Shown: in pieces, positions 55,530 through 64,000 of the stretch
Layout of the letters: each line of letters starts with the position of its first letter
How positions within the stretch are numbered: position 1 is the stretch's first letter
Assembly (NCBI GenBank): GCA_033398695.1
Contig: CM065814.1
Coordinates: forward strand, 82,478,358-82,542,357
Direction of reading: 5' to 3'
Origin: Orobanche coerulescens
Taxonomy: Eukaryota; Streptophyta; Magnoliopsida; Lamiales; Orobanchaceae
DNA: 64,000 nt
Position numbers and translations under genes: made by a program
Notes under the pieces: model-generated
The model's input: only the letters and a program-made list of their open reading frames with translations
Told to the model about the DNA's origin: nothing
The model's database searches: none

Positions 55530-57913
55530 CTGGACAGATTTTTAGATGAATGCCGTTTACGGCCACAAGGGCCTGCCGAGTATGGCCGTATGGGCCGAGT
55601 TATGGCCGTAAGGCACTGCCGGTTACGGCCGTAAGTGTCCGGCAGTGTCCGGCTATATAAGGCCTGGCAGCCCGTTTTTGTTCATTTCTTCACTTTTCTT
55701 GCGGCTATCGGACGGGTGCGACGGGAAATAGGGTTCTTGGTCGATTCTAATCGATTCCAAGGCATTTTGGAAGATTCTTGTTGATTATATCAACATCTAA
55801 TCCGTGTGTTTCGTCGAATCAAGGTATATTTCTTGATTTTCCTTCAAGTTGACTTTTTGGAGAATTTGTTCTTGATTTCGATTCTAGTGCGATTTTGATA
55901 CATCGGTTAGTATGATGTTATTAATCGTGTTCTATAGATTGTATATCCATATATCGGGTTTGTTTAACTCGATTGACGATTCGAGTGTTCTTGGGAATTA
56001 TTGAACATTTAATGTTCGATTAAATGTCCCATTGAGTTTTCCTTCAATAGACTGATGGGTTTTTTGTTGTTCCTGGTCTTGGTTCTCGTTGTGATAGTGT
56101 TTTCGTTGTGTCTTCCGGAAGTTGTAGGTTTTCGGAGTGTCCCGGTCGAGCCGTGTTCGTCGGAGTACTTGCTCGTGGTATCGAGTCAAGTATCTTGCCC
56201 ATACTTTTCATGTTTCGTAGATGGAATCGTTGATAAATGATTTTATGTGCAATCCGAATGTTTTAATGAACTTTTAAAAAGATCGGTATGTTCTGGATAA
56301 TTGTTGTCTTTCAAAAGATAACTCGTATGCTTCGGGGATTAATGTTCTTTCGTAATATGTGCGTTAGTTTCGTATATTGGAAGATGTTAAACATATTTAG
56401 TGAATTTAGTAGACCGTAATTATTTGCCGAGGATTGTGTATTGATATGTGTAATTGTTCGGTGAATATGTGACGTTGTGTGATATTAGTTGTTATTCCTT
56501 CGTGAGGAGGTTGTGACGCTTGGTGTTGTTTGGTATTGGTATTTGCTTGTGGTTGTGTGACATTAGTTGTGACTGTACGTCGACTAAAGTGGCCATTCTA
56601 GCGAAGTACCTAGAATTTGTATGCATATTCTAGTATTCGAATTATGTCTTCCCGTGGCGTTGTGGATGATATGTGTATGTTCACCTAGGGACGGTCTGAC
56701 GGGACCTCTAGGGATACGTATTGCCGTGAGTGTGCGTATCACGAACTGTGGTTAACCACCCAGGGATGTCCGACGGGGCTCTGCGGGGTGCGACGGCCGT
56801 GAGTCTCGTACCAACGGTTAACTTTGAAATGTTGTGTTGGAGAACTGTGATTTTTGGCGCATATTTCGTCTGATTAGAATGGCAGTCCAAATGATATCGT
56901 ACTTAGCTGGAATGGCACCAGTAAATATGTTGTGTGTGATTTGTCCCTTGACTGTGATAATTTGGTAAGGGTACGTGAGTCCTGTGGTTGCTCTGTATAT
57001 TGTAGCTCTGCGCTGTGTTGAGTTCGACCGTATGGTCAAGTTGCAAAGTTGTGCTCTCTATTGTCGTTCTGTGAGACCGTTGTCGTGGTAATGTTTGACA
57101 CGGTGTAGTTTATGTCGGGTTATTCTTGTGAGTATGTGATGTGAATAAGTTGATTCACGCAACCCCATGCTTGTGGTTGGAATGTTATGATTGGGTCGTG
57201 GACCCTGTATTTTGTTATCGGAATCGTATTTTGAAATAAATGATTTTTGGGCGGTGTCCCTAAGTGTTTCGAAAGGCTTGAAAATTCTTAAACCCCAAAT
57301 GCTTTCAAAACTCCCGAGATCGTAAAACGTTTTGTAAGATGTAAATGATTCTATTCCTATCTTTCATAATTCAAACTGTTTTGATCAAGTGAATTATCTC
57401 GGGAAATAAATTCACGATTTCTATATTCTTGGAATATGATATGTATGGCTTGTCCTTGTATTTATACTTGTACTAGCAAAATAGTGGAGTTTTGCTAACC
57501 CCCGAGTATTCGGGGGGTGGATGTCTGTTTTGCATCCAGGTACTTACAGGTTGCTGGGGAGCAATTCACAGGATCGTTACGAAGGGTGATGGAAGATGGC
57601 GATACTAATCACATGAAGACTGGTGTTGAGTCTTTTGGCGACGTCTTGTTGTTTTGTCCTTCCGTTGTGTCTATTATTCCCGTTTTACGGGAATGTTGAT
57701 TTATGTTAGCCCCTGCGTGGGTACGAGTTGCGAGAAAGAGTAATGTATGGTTGATGTGTATGTTGTGGTAAAAGACCAAATCGGTCTAATTGTTCATTAT
57801 TTAGCCATATCGGCATGTATTGTGTTGTTGCGTTTTCTGTATTTAGCCTGGTAGATCCTCACGGAGAGGGTCTGCAGCGCTGTAATATTCCCGAACGGTT
57901 TGGGGGTGTTACA
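55530..57913 (+). repeat. LARD-3 right LTR, second piece
   Basis: It resumes with the remaining ACGGCCGT array (about 55555-55634), CTATATAAGG (55653-55662), AAG|GTATATTTC (about 55822), a mutated second donor GAG|TCAAGTA (56186), and two minisatellite units with CTGACGGGA or CCGACGGGG (56690-56790). A CCCCCGA/TCGGGGG hairpin (about 57500-57517) and acceptors CAG|GT (57539, 57549) follow. The U5 pairing strand is 57600-57612 and the end is GGTGTTACA at 57913. Confidence 0.92.
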
Positions 57914-58331
57914 GAACGGATCATGTTCAACAAGGTCCTGTTCCTTCTTTCAACCACACCATTTAACTGAGGAGTATGTGGAGGTGTTAGTTGTGATACT
58001 ATTCCATGTTCCTTTAGGAACTCGTCAAACTCCGTACTCATATTCTCAAAGGCCTCGGATTTATGTTTCATTAAGTATACATAACCATACCTAGTATGAT
58101 CATCTGTAAACGTAATGAAATATTGATATCCATCATGTGCTGCTTCCAAAGCACCACATACGTCGGTATGGATTAATCCCAGTTTGTGAGCGGCTCTTTC
58201 AAAAGTCCCTGTGAAGGAGGACTTAGTCATTTTGCCTTTAAGGCAAGATTCACAGATAGGAAAGGGATCCAATCCCAATGGACCCATAAGTCCACCTTTT
58301 TCCATTTTGCAAACCTTGGTCTGACCAACAT
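57914..58331 (-). pseudogene. copia-2 integrase core
   Basis: From 58331 downward: the end of GAG-pre-integrase (KVCKMEKGGLMG, CESCLKGKMTK), HTDVCG and FTDDHTRYGYVY (two Asp), then NGVVERRNRTLLNMIRS (Glu). It is open in one frame until the LARD-3 junction at GAACG. It is the most intact integrase core in the window. The upstream part is lost beyond the LTR at 58332. Confidence 0.92.
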
Positions 58332-58706
58332 TGTAATACCCGTAATTTTGTTCCCCGGAAATTTTCTATTTTTTGGCGGAAGTCTATTTTGGCGACTTGC
58401 TTGGGACCGTTTCGTCATCCTGAGAATGATTAATTCTACACTTTTTGTCATCCGAGTTCGTTTCGGTATCGTTCTGTTGAATTCCGTGCTCTTTAGCGAC
58501 TTTTCCACGTAAGAGTTCGACTTTGTTAAATCACCATAAATTCTTGGAAACTCCAAAAATTCTGAATCTTGGCAATATTATAAAGCATCGAGTTAGCTTT
58601 CCAATGGTTCAAACGGTGAGTCAATCGGAGCCCAGACGAGGGAGTTATGGTCGAAATAGATAGGTCACTCTCATTTACCAGATTTGGCCAAAACCGCCTG
58701 TACCCG

Positions 58707-58783
58707 GTGCCGCGGCACACCTGGGCTGAGCCGCGGCACACTGCCGAGCCCTGGGAGCGAATTTTGGGCCTGTGCCGCGGCAC
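58707..58783 (+). promoter_or_regulatory. GTGCCGCGGCAC palindromes
   Basis: Starts are 58707 (perfect), 58728 (GAGCCGCGGCAC) and 58772 (perfect), 21 and 44 bp apart, with TATA-like CTATATCTG 16 bp downstream. Confidence 0.82.
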
Positions 58784-59524
58784 ACATGACAGATTACCCC
58801 TATATCTGCGTTTTTCTGCGTGTTTCAACCGATATTTCTCATTTCTTCACCATCACACGAGAGGAAAGGCTTGAGAGAGGGAGGTTTCTCCATCTATCAC
58901 TTGAGTGGGTGACTTCCTTCATCTATTTTCGATTGTGAAGCCCGGATCATCGTTCTATCGCGTGCTCTTCGAATCATAGTGCTTGGATCTTCAAGAGGTA
59001 ATTTCTTCACCATCTTGGATTTCGATTTTGTATTGGGTAATGATGTTTTGGATGTTAAAATCATGGGGTATGAAGTGATATACGCATGATTATGGTTTTG
59101 TTGGAGTATTCATCGGATTATTGAAAGATTATTCAAGAACACTTTGAATTTTGTGTTGGAAATTGGGGATTTTGTTGGACTTCATCCTTTTAATCCGTAG
59201 TAATTTAGATTAGTGATGGATTGATGATGATTTAGGTGTATTCTATCATTCCCATCGTTATTCCTTGGTTGGGGTGTATTGATTCGTCGTTTTGGTTGAG
59301 TTATTAGTCGACGCCTTCAAGGTGTCCGACAAAAGGTCTAGGAGGGGGGTTTGTGCGTTGTACGATTATTATTCATCGTACGATTGTTGATTTATCATTG
59401 ATATGACTTAGGGACGAAATCCTTGTGAAGAACTCAAGTCGAAACCCTTCCGTTCGTTGTCTTCTTCGTGGTTCAAGCTTCCTGGTGAATCGTGTTCTTC
59501 GGGATCTTGATAACGTTTATTAAG

Positions 59525-59988
59525 GCAAGTATACATTTATGATTATGCGTTCTCGACCTTGAAAGTATGAAATATTGATGATATGATTATTTCTAGCCAC
59601 TCCGGACGGGCCTATGGTCCTCTCGAGGTTTCGTAGCCTCTGGTGCGATTCCATGGTTGATATGAACGAACCGTTTCTACGGCATTCATATGAAATAATG
59701 TTGGCATGTAATGAACGAACCGTTTTGACGGCATTCCTACATGTAACGGCGTATGATATGAACGAACCGTTTTTTCGGCATTCACATACGTCTTGAGATT
59801 TTAGTCATTCCGGAATACTAGTCTTAAATTGATGAATTGACGGATATTGATGAATTGACGGATATTGATGAATTGACGGATTACATTTACTTTATTGTCG
59901 AGGAGTATTATGTTTCATATTGTTATACTTGCACTAGCTATTCGACGGCTAACCCCTTTATGGGGGAAATATGTTTCATGTATTTCAG
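59525..59988 (+). other. Putative GC-AG intron
   Basis: AAG|GCAAGTA to GTATTTCAG|GT, 464 nt, with GCTAAC and a CCCC/GGGG hairpin about 25-40 bases before the acceptor. Inferred. Confidence 0.45.
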
Positions 59989-60362
59989 GTTCCAGGAGAG
60001 CGGACAGACGGGTATCGGGTCGGCATGAAGATGATGGGCAAGTGTGATACTGTGTTTTGTCTCCGGTTATTTTCTTGGATTCCTCCATTCAGTGTTGTTG
60101 TACTGGAATGGATTGTTAATACTCAAGTATTGTATTTACAGTTTCCTTGATGTTCCGGCCTGTGTTGCCGAGGTATTGATTTGTGCAGTGATGTATATGT
60201 TTTCATTGGTTATGGTTTTGAATACCATTTGTATCGTCTTTCATTCTATTGTATGTAGACCTTATCGGTCAAGTTTATAGTTCCGCGTATGTTTAGCCTT
60301 GTGGGTCCCACGGCGGGGCTCACGGCGCTGTAATATACCCTGAATAACTTGGGGGTGTTACA

Positions 60363-60894
60363 GAATATGGTATCAGAGCTTAGGTTTATGGATACCTAGG
60401 CTGTCGGTCTTTTGGGTCGATTGAGTCGGCATTTGCCCACAGTATCACTACTCTGCCATCATCACAGTGCAACCGGTACTTGTAAGTCCTCTCACTCTTC
60501 TTGTATTCTTCTTAATCGTTTCGTTTATAGCTTGGTATTCTTGGGAATTGGTCACTTCGAGAAGGTGCGATTCGGATTATACTTACGCACGTGTGTGCCC
60601 TTCAGAATGTTGGCTGGAAGTAGGAAGAATCGTGGCCGTGGTCACGGACGTGAACTCTTCCTTGAGATTTTGTTAAGTTGCTAATTGCGATAATGGTGTG
60701 TATCGGTATTATGTTGAGACTTTGTTTAGGAGTCGCATGCTAGTATCACGGGAGATCTTCGACTTCGCAGACTTGTAAGTATGTTGTTCGAATTATTCGA
60801 TAATTCTTGGTGAAATTGAATTCCCGTTGAAATGTTGTTTGTACGAGTGATTGTAAGTTTCGAGGACGAAACTTATTTTTAAGGGGGGGTAGAG
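60363..60894 (+). mobile_element. 532-bp internal domain with a gag-start vestige
   Basis: It holds the leader pairing strands (60438-60448, 60456-60463), a GTAAGT donor (60481) and TTCAG acceptor (60605), and then an ATG (60607). The ATG opens a short arginine/glycine-rich frame (MLAGSRKNRGRGHGR, ending 60684) that looks like a retrotransposon gag start, cut short. A second copy of the leader motif (CTAGTATCACGG, about 60739) precedes the pre-PPT inverted repeat (60855-60874) and AAGGGGGGGTAGAG (60881-60894). Far too short for gag-pol. Confidence 0.7.
60368..60379 (+). other. Primer binding site
   Basis: TGGTATCAGAGC, 5 bases after the LTR, followed by the hairpin TTAGGTTTATGGATACCTAGG. Confidence 0.94.
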
Positions 60895-61934
60895 TGTAAT
60901 ACCCCGATTTTTCGGATATATTTTTTTTTTTTTTCGTTTATATATTGGATATCGTGGATGGTTAATTATGCTCGAGGACGTTGTGAACGTATGACAATGT
61001 TATTGAATTGAGTATATGTATTGATTTTGCCGTATGCTCGTATTTGGTATGTCATGACTTTGGACAGGAATTGTTGAAATTGGCTAAGAATGGAATTATT
61101 ACGTACGTTAATAAGGTGAGATTACGTACGTAATATTGGCATGGTTACGTACGTTAAGGCTAAGGTATTACGTACGTAACGAAGGCATCGGACAGAACCG
61201 AGTCCTGGTCGGCAGGTGGGACCCTGTTTCGGCACTTTCGGCGGAGGATGTTGACAGGTGAGTCAACGTACGTGTTACGTACGTTATACAGGACGTGTTA
61301 CGTACGTAACGCAACCATTGTACCGTAGCAAGTCAACTGGTATATTACGTACGTTTTATGGTATGGGTTACGTACGTAATGGACTGCACGGAATGAGACA
61401 GTGAGTTGGTTACGTACGTTATGGATATTGGATTACGTACGTTAAAGTTGTTACGTACGTTAAGAAAGGACACTTACGTACGTAATGAGAGTGCAATTTA
61501 TATATTGAAGTGTTGCCTTTCATTTCTCTCACGATCCTTTGAGATATTTCTCTCCAAAACTCGTCCCTCTTTACTTTTAAGAGTGTTCTAAACGCTTTTA
61601 ACATGATTGTGAGCTTGGAATCATGGAATTAGAGCTTGGTTATGGAACTATTGTTGATTCTTGAAGTGATTTCTTGTGTTATCCATATTCTACGAGGTTT
61701 ATGTTGAAGGAAGATAATGATATGCTTTGAATATGTTGATTATGATTATGGAATCATAGAGATCTTGATGTTCTTGAGGCCATATGATGACTATGATGAT
61801 TTAATGATTCTTGGAATGGAGTTCAATTATTCTTTCTTCGTGGTTCATCCATACAAGGTAATCCTCGTATCCCTTTGATAGTGGCTCATTTTTTTTCTTT
61901 TTGGATTACTACTTGGGAGGGAGTATGTTGGGAA
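60895..61934 (+). mobile_element. Right-hand LTR start, different type from the left LTR
   Basis: TGTAATACCCCG follows the polypurine tract directly, so it occupies the right-LTR position. Yet beyond the terminus it does not match 58332-60362, and its array is TTACGTACGTAA instead of GCCGCGGC. TATA-like TTTATATATTG is at 61496, and AAG|GTAATCC at about 61857. No coding sequence. Confidence 0.8.
61099..61485 (+). promoter_or_regulatory. Twelve TTACGTACGT palindromes in 23-bp doublets
   Basis: Starts are 61099, 61122, 61145, 61168; 61275, 61298; 61345, 61368; and 61410, 61433, 61451, 61474. Every doublet is exactly 23 bp apart; the last quartet is 23-18-23. The array ends 11 bp before TTTATATATTG. 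This is the cleanest array in the window, with nearly all motifs perfect over 10 bases. Confidence 0.95.
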
Positions 61935-62262
61935 TCGTGTATTTTGATGTTCGTCTTATTTCAATGAAAATGCATAAATTGGACTGTACTTTTATCCGCG
62001 GCGTGAGTATTTTTGAAATGGATTTTTGGTATTTTGCCAACTGAAATTTTATTTTGTAAAACCGATTCCCTAAACTGAGTTTTTGGCATTTTAACCTTGA
62101 TCGTTTTGACGGTATTTGGAAAATGATTTTTTTTAGTATTTGAAAAATATTACCGTCATCAGTCTTTTTGACATTTTTGAAATGACGTGGAAAATTGTGC
62201 TTAGCCTGGTAAATCCTTGTGAGAAGGGTTTACGGCGTGTAATACTCCGTAAGGTTTTGGGG
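61935..62262 (+). repeat. Leader fragment joined to an LTR end fragment
   Basis: 61940-62185 matches the LARD-1 leader (about 1195-1420: TTTATCCGCTGCGTGAG-like text, then ATTACCGTCATCAG). 62195-62262 matches an LTR 3' end (AGCCTGGTAAATCC to TTTTGGGGTG) lacking the final TTACA. It is a deletion remnant of another LARD placed inside or beside the 60895 LTR. Confidence 0.65.
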
Positions 62263-64000
62263 TGAAGATTGTAGTATTCGGATATTGTTGATGTCATTTT
62301 GGATATTCTTGGTCTATGGTATACATTTCGGAAGGAAGTCCGGATAGAGGTATGTTTTGTGGTAATCGTACATAGAAGATTGTGTACGGGAAGGTATTCG
62401 GTATTGAGGTATTATATGGTATCATGTGATAATGCTATGCGAGATTTATTGGAATCGTAATAAGAGATTTCGGATGTTGATATGATTATTGAGATCTTCT
62501 TCATATGACGATAAGGGTTCTGTTGTGATTCTTGAGGTTGTATGAATGACATGATGAAGAAAATGGTAACATGGAGATATATACCTCGGATATGTTGTTC
62601 TGAACGTGATTTCGGATATTTCATGTTTTTGAAGAACTCTTGAATTATACGAGGTGATGAAATTTTTTTTTTAGATGTGTTGATGTTTTGAAAATGAATA
62701 TGGAATATTCATATCTAGAGCTAAACTATGTGTTGGAAATAATATTCGTATAGGAAATACGAATGTGATTATGAGCTTGATGAGACTATTATTCATCTCT
62801 GAATTTGGAAGCCCATACGTACGGAGCAAATATTCAAATCGAATGATTGGAGTGTTTGATAACCTTAAAATATGATTATCTATAATGCTGAACTAATTGG
62901 ATGGTTAGAATTAACGATGATCATCGGAAAATTTTAACTACGGATTTACGAGAAGGGAACCTTGTCAATTCGTATTTAAGAATTGAGTTTGGAACCGATA
63001 ATATTTAGACCCTTATTATTGGTCCGAATTGGTTGCTGATATGATCATCGGATTTCGGCTCGTATTGTGGACATGGATTCGTGAGGGTCTGAGTTGGACA
63101 GTTCAGACTATGATTGGTCGAGATATGGTGAAACGATTGAGTTCGTGGTTTGGTGGTATTGATATTGGTCGTCATCGAACCGGTTGATTATCAACCCTTC
63201 GTTTTACAGTAAGATATGATGTTTGATCGTAGATTATGACTTTTGTGTTGCGGTTAAGGTTGAAGGGTTCGTAGATTAACTTGGTCGAGACTCGTAAGAC
63301 GAAATCGACTGAATTGGTAACAGTTCGTTGTATTGATATCGAGGCAAGTTTTATACTCGTACTAATCAATGAAACTAATGTTATTGTGTAGGCGTACGAA
63401 TGTGTGTATCATTTCGGGACTTGGCCTCTTTATGATTGTATTGATATCAGGGGATCATTGATATGACGCCCGTCGGAAAATTATGCCAAATGTTAGTGTT
63501 GTTTGTAAAAGGCCGGTTCGAGGCATTACGATACTTGTTGGCAAGTTGCTATCGATAGCCGGTTCGCGGTATCGATGTATCGATTATTTTTGTTCGCGAT
63601 TAATGTCGTTCTGAGACATCGTTGAATCCTTGTCGTCGAATTGGAACTGTTGCTATGATGTTGCGTTAACCGATTGGGGACGTTTGATATATCCTTTTGT
63701 CATCTCCGTTTCGGTGGTCGGTTTAAGACACCGGGACATCTATTCTATCGTATCATTGATTATCGATTGATCGTTCTAAGGTAATCGATATATTGAATTG
63801 GGATTATCAAAGATAATTCCCATCTGTTGTCAAAAAAATATTCTCATCCGTTGTATCATTGTTATCGATTGGCCATTCTACGGTAATCGAAGTATTGAAT
63901 TGGGACTGTCGAGGATAGTTCCCATCCGTTGAATTATTATTGTCGTGTTGGCCGATTCAAGGCAGCACACTATTATTCTTGTAAACTCGGTAATTTTGTG
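62263..64000 (+). repeat. LTR-like sequence related to LARD-2 LTR, to window end
   Basis: No coding region. 62263-63330 is not matched elsewhere in the window. From 63341 (GAG|GCAAGTTTTATAC) to the edge it follows the LARD-2 LTR (48245 onward): AAATTATGCCAAATG, GCCGGTTC, and the ATCGATTG/ATCGA hairpin units. It may be the rest of the 60895 LTR, which would then combine a TACGTA promoter with LARD-2-type R-U5. Confidence 0.6.

Larger units (their letters stand above)
43239..57913 (+). mobile_element. LARD-3: non-coding LTR element carrying LARD-2
   Basis: It is bounded by GAACG (43234-43238 and 57914-57918) in copia-2 integrase. Parts: left LTR with a large deletion (43239-44093), internal 44094-46503, right LTR in two pieces (46504-47223 and 55530-57913) around LARD-2. 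Primer site, pre-PPT inverted repeat (46467-46485) and polypurine tract are present; no polyprotein. Without LARD-2 it is about 6.4 kb. Confidence 0.93.
29304..58331 (-). mobile_element. copia-2: Ty1/copia element split by three insertions
   Basis: Its parts are 58331-57914 (integrase core), 43238-42786 (integrase C-terminus), 34015-33516 (RT first half), 31059-29877 (RT second half and RNase H) and 29876-29304 (LTR). The gaps are filled by LARD-3, copia-3 and a solo LTR. Each is bounded by a perfect 5-bp duplication, GAACG, CCTAC or GCCTT, and reading through each junction restores the family's peptide order. Its gag-protease end lies beyond the LTR at 58332. It is the oldest layer of the nest and is inactive. 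Confidence 0.93.
58332..60362 (+). mobile_element. Left LTR of a short non-coding element
   Basis: TGTAATACCCG to GGTGTTACA, 2031 bp, inserted in copia-2 integrase after CAACAT. Order: U3 head related to LARD-2, GCCGCGGC array (58707-58783), CTATATCTG (about 58800), AAGAG|GTAATTTC (about 58998), AAG|GCAAGT (59525), three GAACGAACCGTT units (59660-59785), three 18-bp GATGAATTGACGGATATT units (59828-59882), a CCCC/GGGG hairpin with GCTAAC (59948-59964), TTTCAG|GT (59988), and U5 pairing strands (60030-60037, 60044-60054). Confidence 0.9.

Noticed and set aside
60412..60684. 90-residue frame as a host gene
   Set aside because: It runs through the primer-leader region; only the last ~25 residues resemble a gag start, so it is noted as a vestige.
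61099..61485. CRISPR-like array (short repeats with regular gaps)
   Set aside because: This is plant nuclear LTR promoter DNA; 12-bp palindromes with 11-bp gaps and no cas genes do not fit CRISPR.
1..64000. tRNA, rRNA, miRNA or host protein genes
   Set aside because: None recognised on either strand; tRNA-like strings are only primer binding sites.

Overview
The window is a piece of repeat-rich plant nuclear DNA, probably from a large-genome eudicot; the species cannot be told from it. I see no host gene, tRNA or rRNA. Nearly every base belongs to LTR retrotransposons, solo LTRs or their wreckage. The evidence is decayed Ty1/copia polyproteins (DSGA protease, D-D-E integrase, YVDD reverse transcriptase, RNase H), initiator-tRNA-Met-type primer binding sites, polypurine tracts, exact 5-bp target-site duplications (TSDs) and a decayed hAT transposase.

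Layout. 1-6349: a non-coding LTR element (LARD-1; its left LTR is cut by the window edge). 6350-12224: AT-rich remnants with a solo LTR (7371-9570, TSD AATAC) and a hAT pseudogene (10090-11108). 12225-18296: three LTR pieces in opposing orientations. 18297-22935: copia-1 on the minus strand, carrying a copia-type solo LTR (20847-21889). 22936-28560: an LTR, primer site and leader with a recent 1.66-kb tandem duplication. 28561-29303: a fragment of another LTR type. 29304-58331: copia-2 on the minus strand, split by a solo LTR (31060-33515, TSD GCCTT), a whole copia-3 element (34016-42785, TSD CCTAC) and non-coding LARD-3 (43239-57913, TSD GAACG). LARD-3 is itself split by non-coding LARD-2 (47224-55529, TSD CTGGA). 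58332-64000: another coding-free LTR element whose two LTRs differ in type.

The abundant LTRs begin TGTAAYACC and end GGTGTTACA. They carry no polyprotein, so they must depend on enzymes from elsewhere; Ty3/gypsy (Tekay-like) origin is an inference from the ends, primer site and pre-PPT motif. They share an elaborate promoter and leader plan. Upstream of each TATA box lies an array of 12-bp near-palindromes, of class TTACGTACGTAA, TTACGGCCGTAA, TAGCGTGCGCTA or GTGCCGCGGCAC depending on the copy. In the TACGTA and TAGCGT classes the motifs come in doublets exactly 23 bp apart, often grouped as quartets (23-18/24-23), and the last motif ends 11-14 bp from TATA. Related LTRs carry different motif classes, and the same grammar appears in a copia-type LTR. 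Downstream are conserved intron-like signals (AG|GCAAGT donor, CTRAY branch site, C4/G4 hairpin, YAG|GT acceptor). A long-range U5-leader complementarity encloses the primer binding site and shows compensatory changes between families. I regard the motif-doublet promoter and the covarying U5-leader helix as the most likely undescribed systems here.
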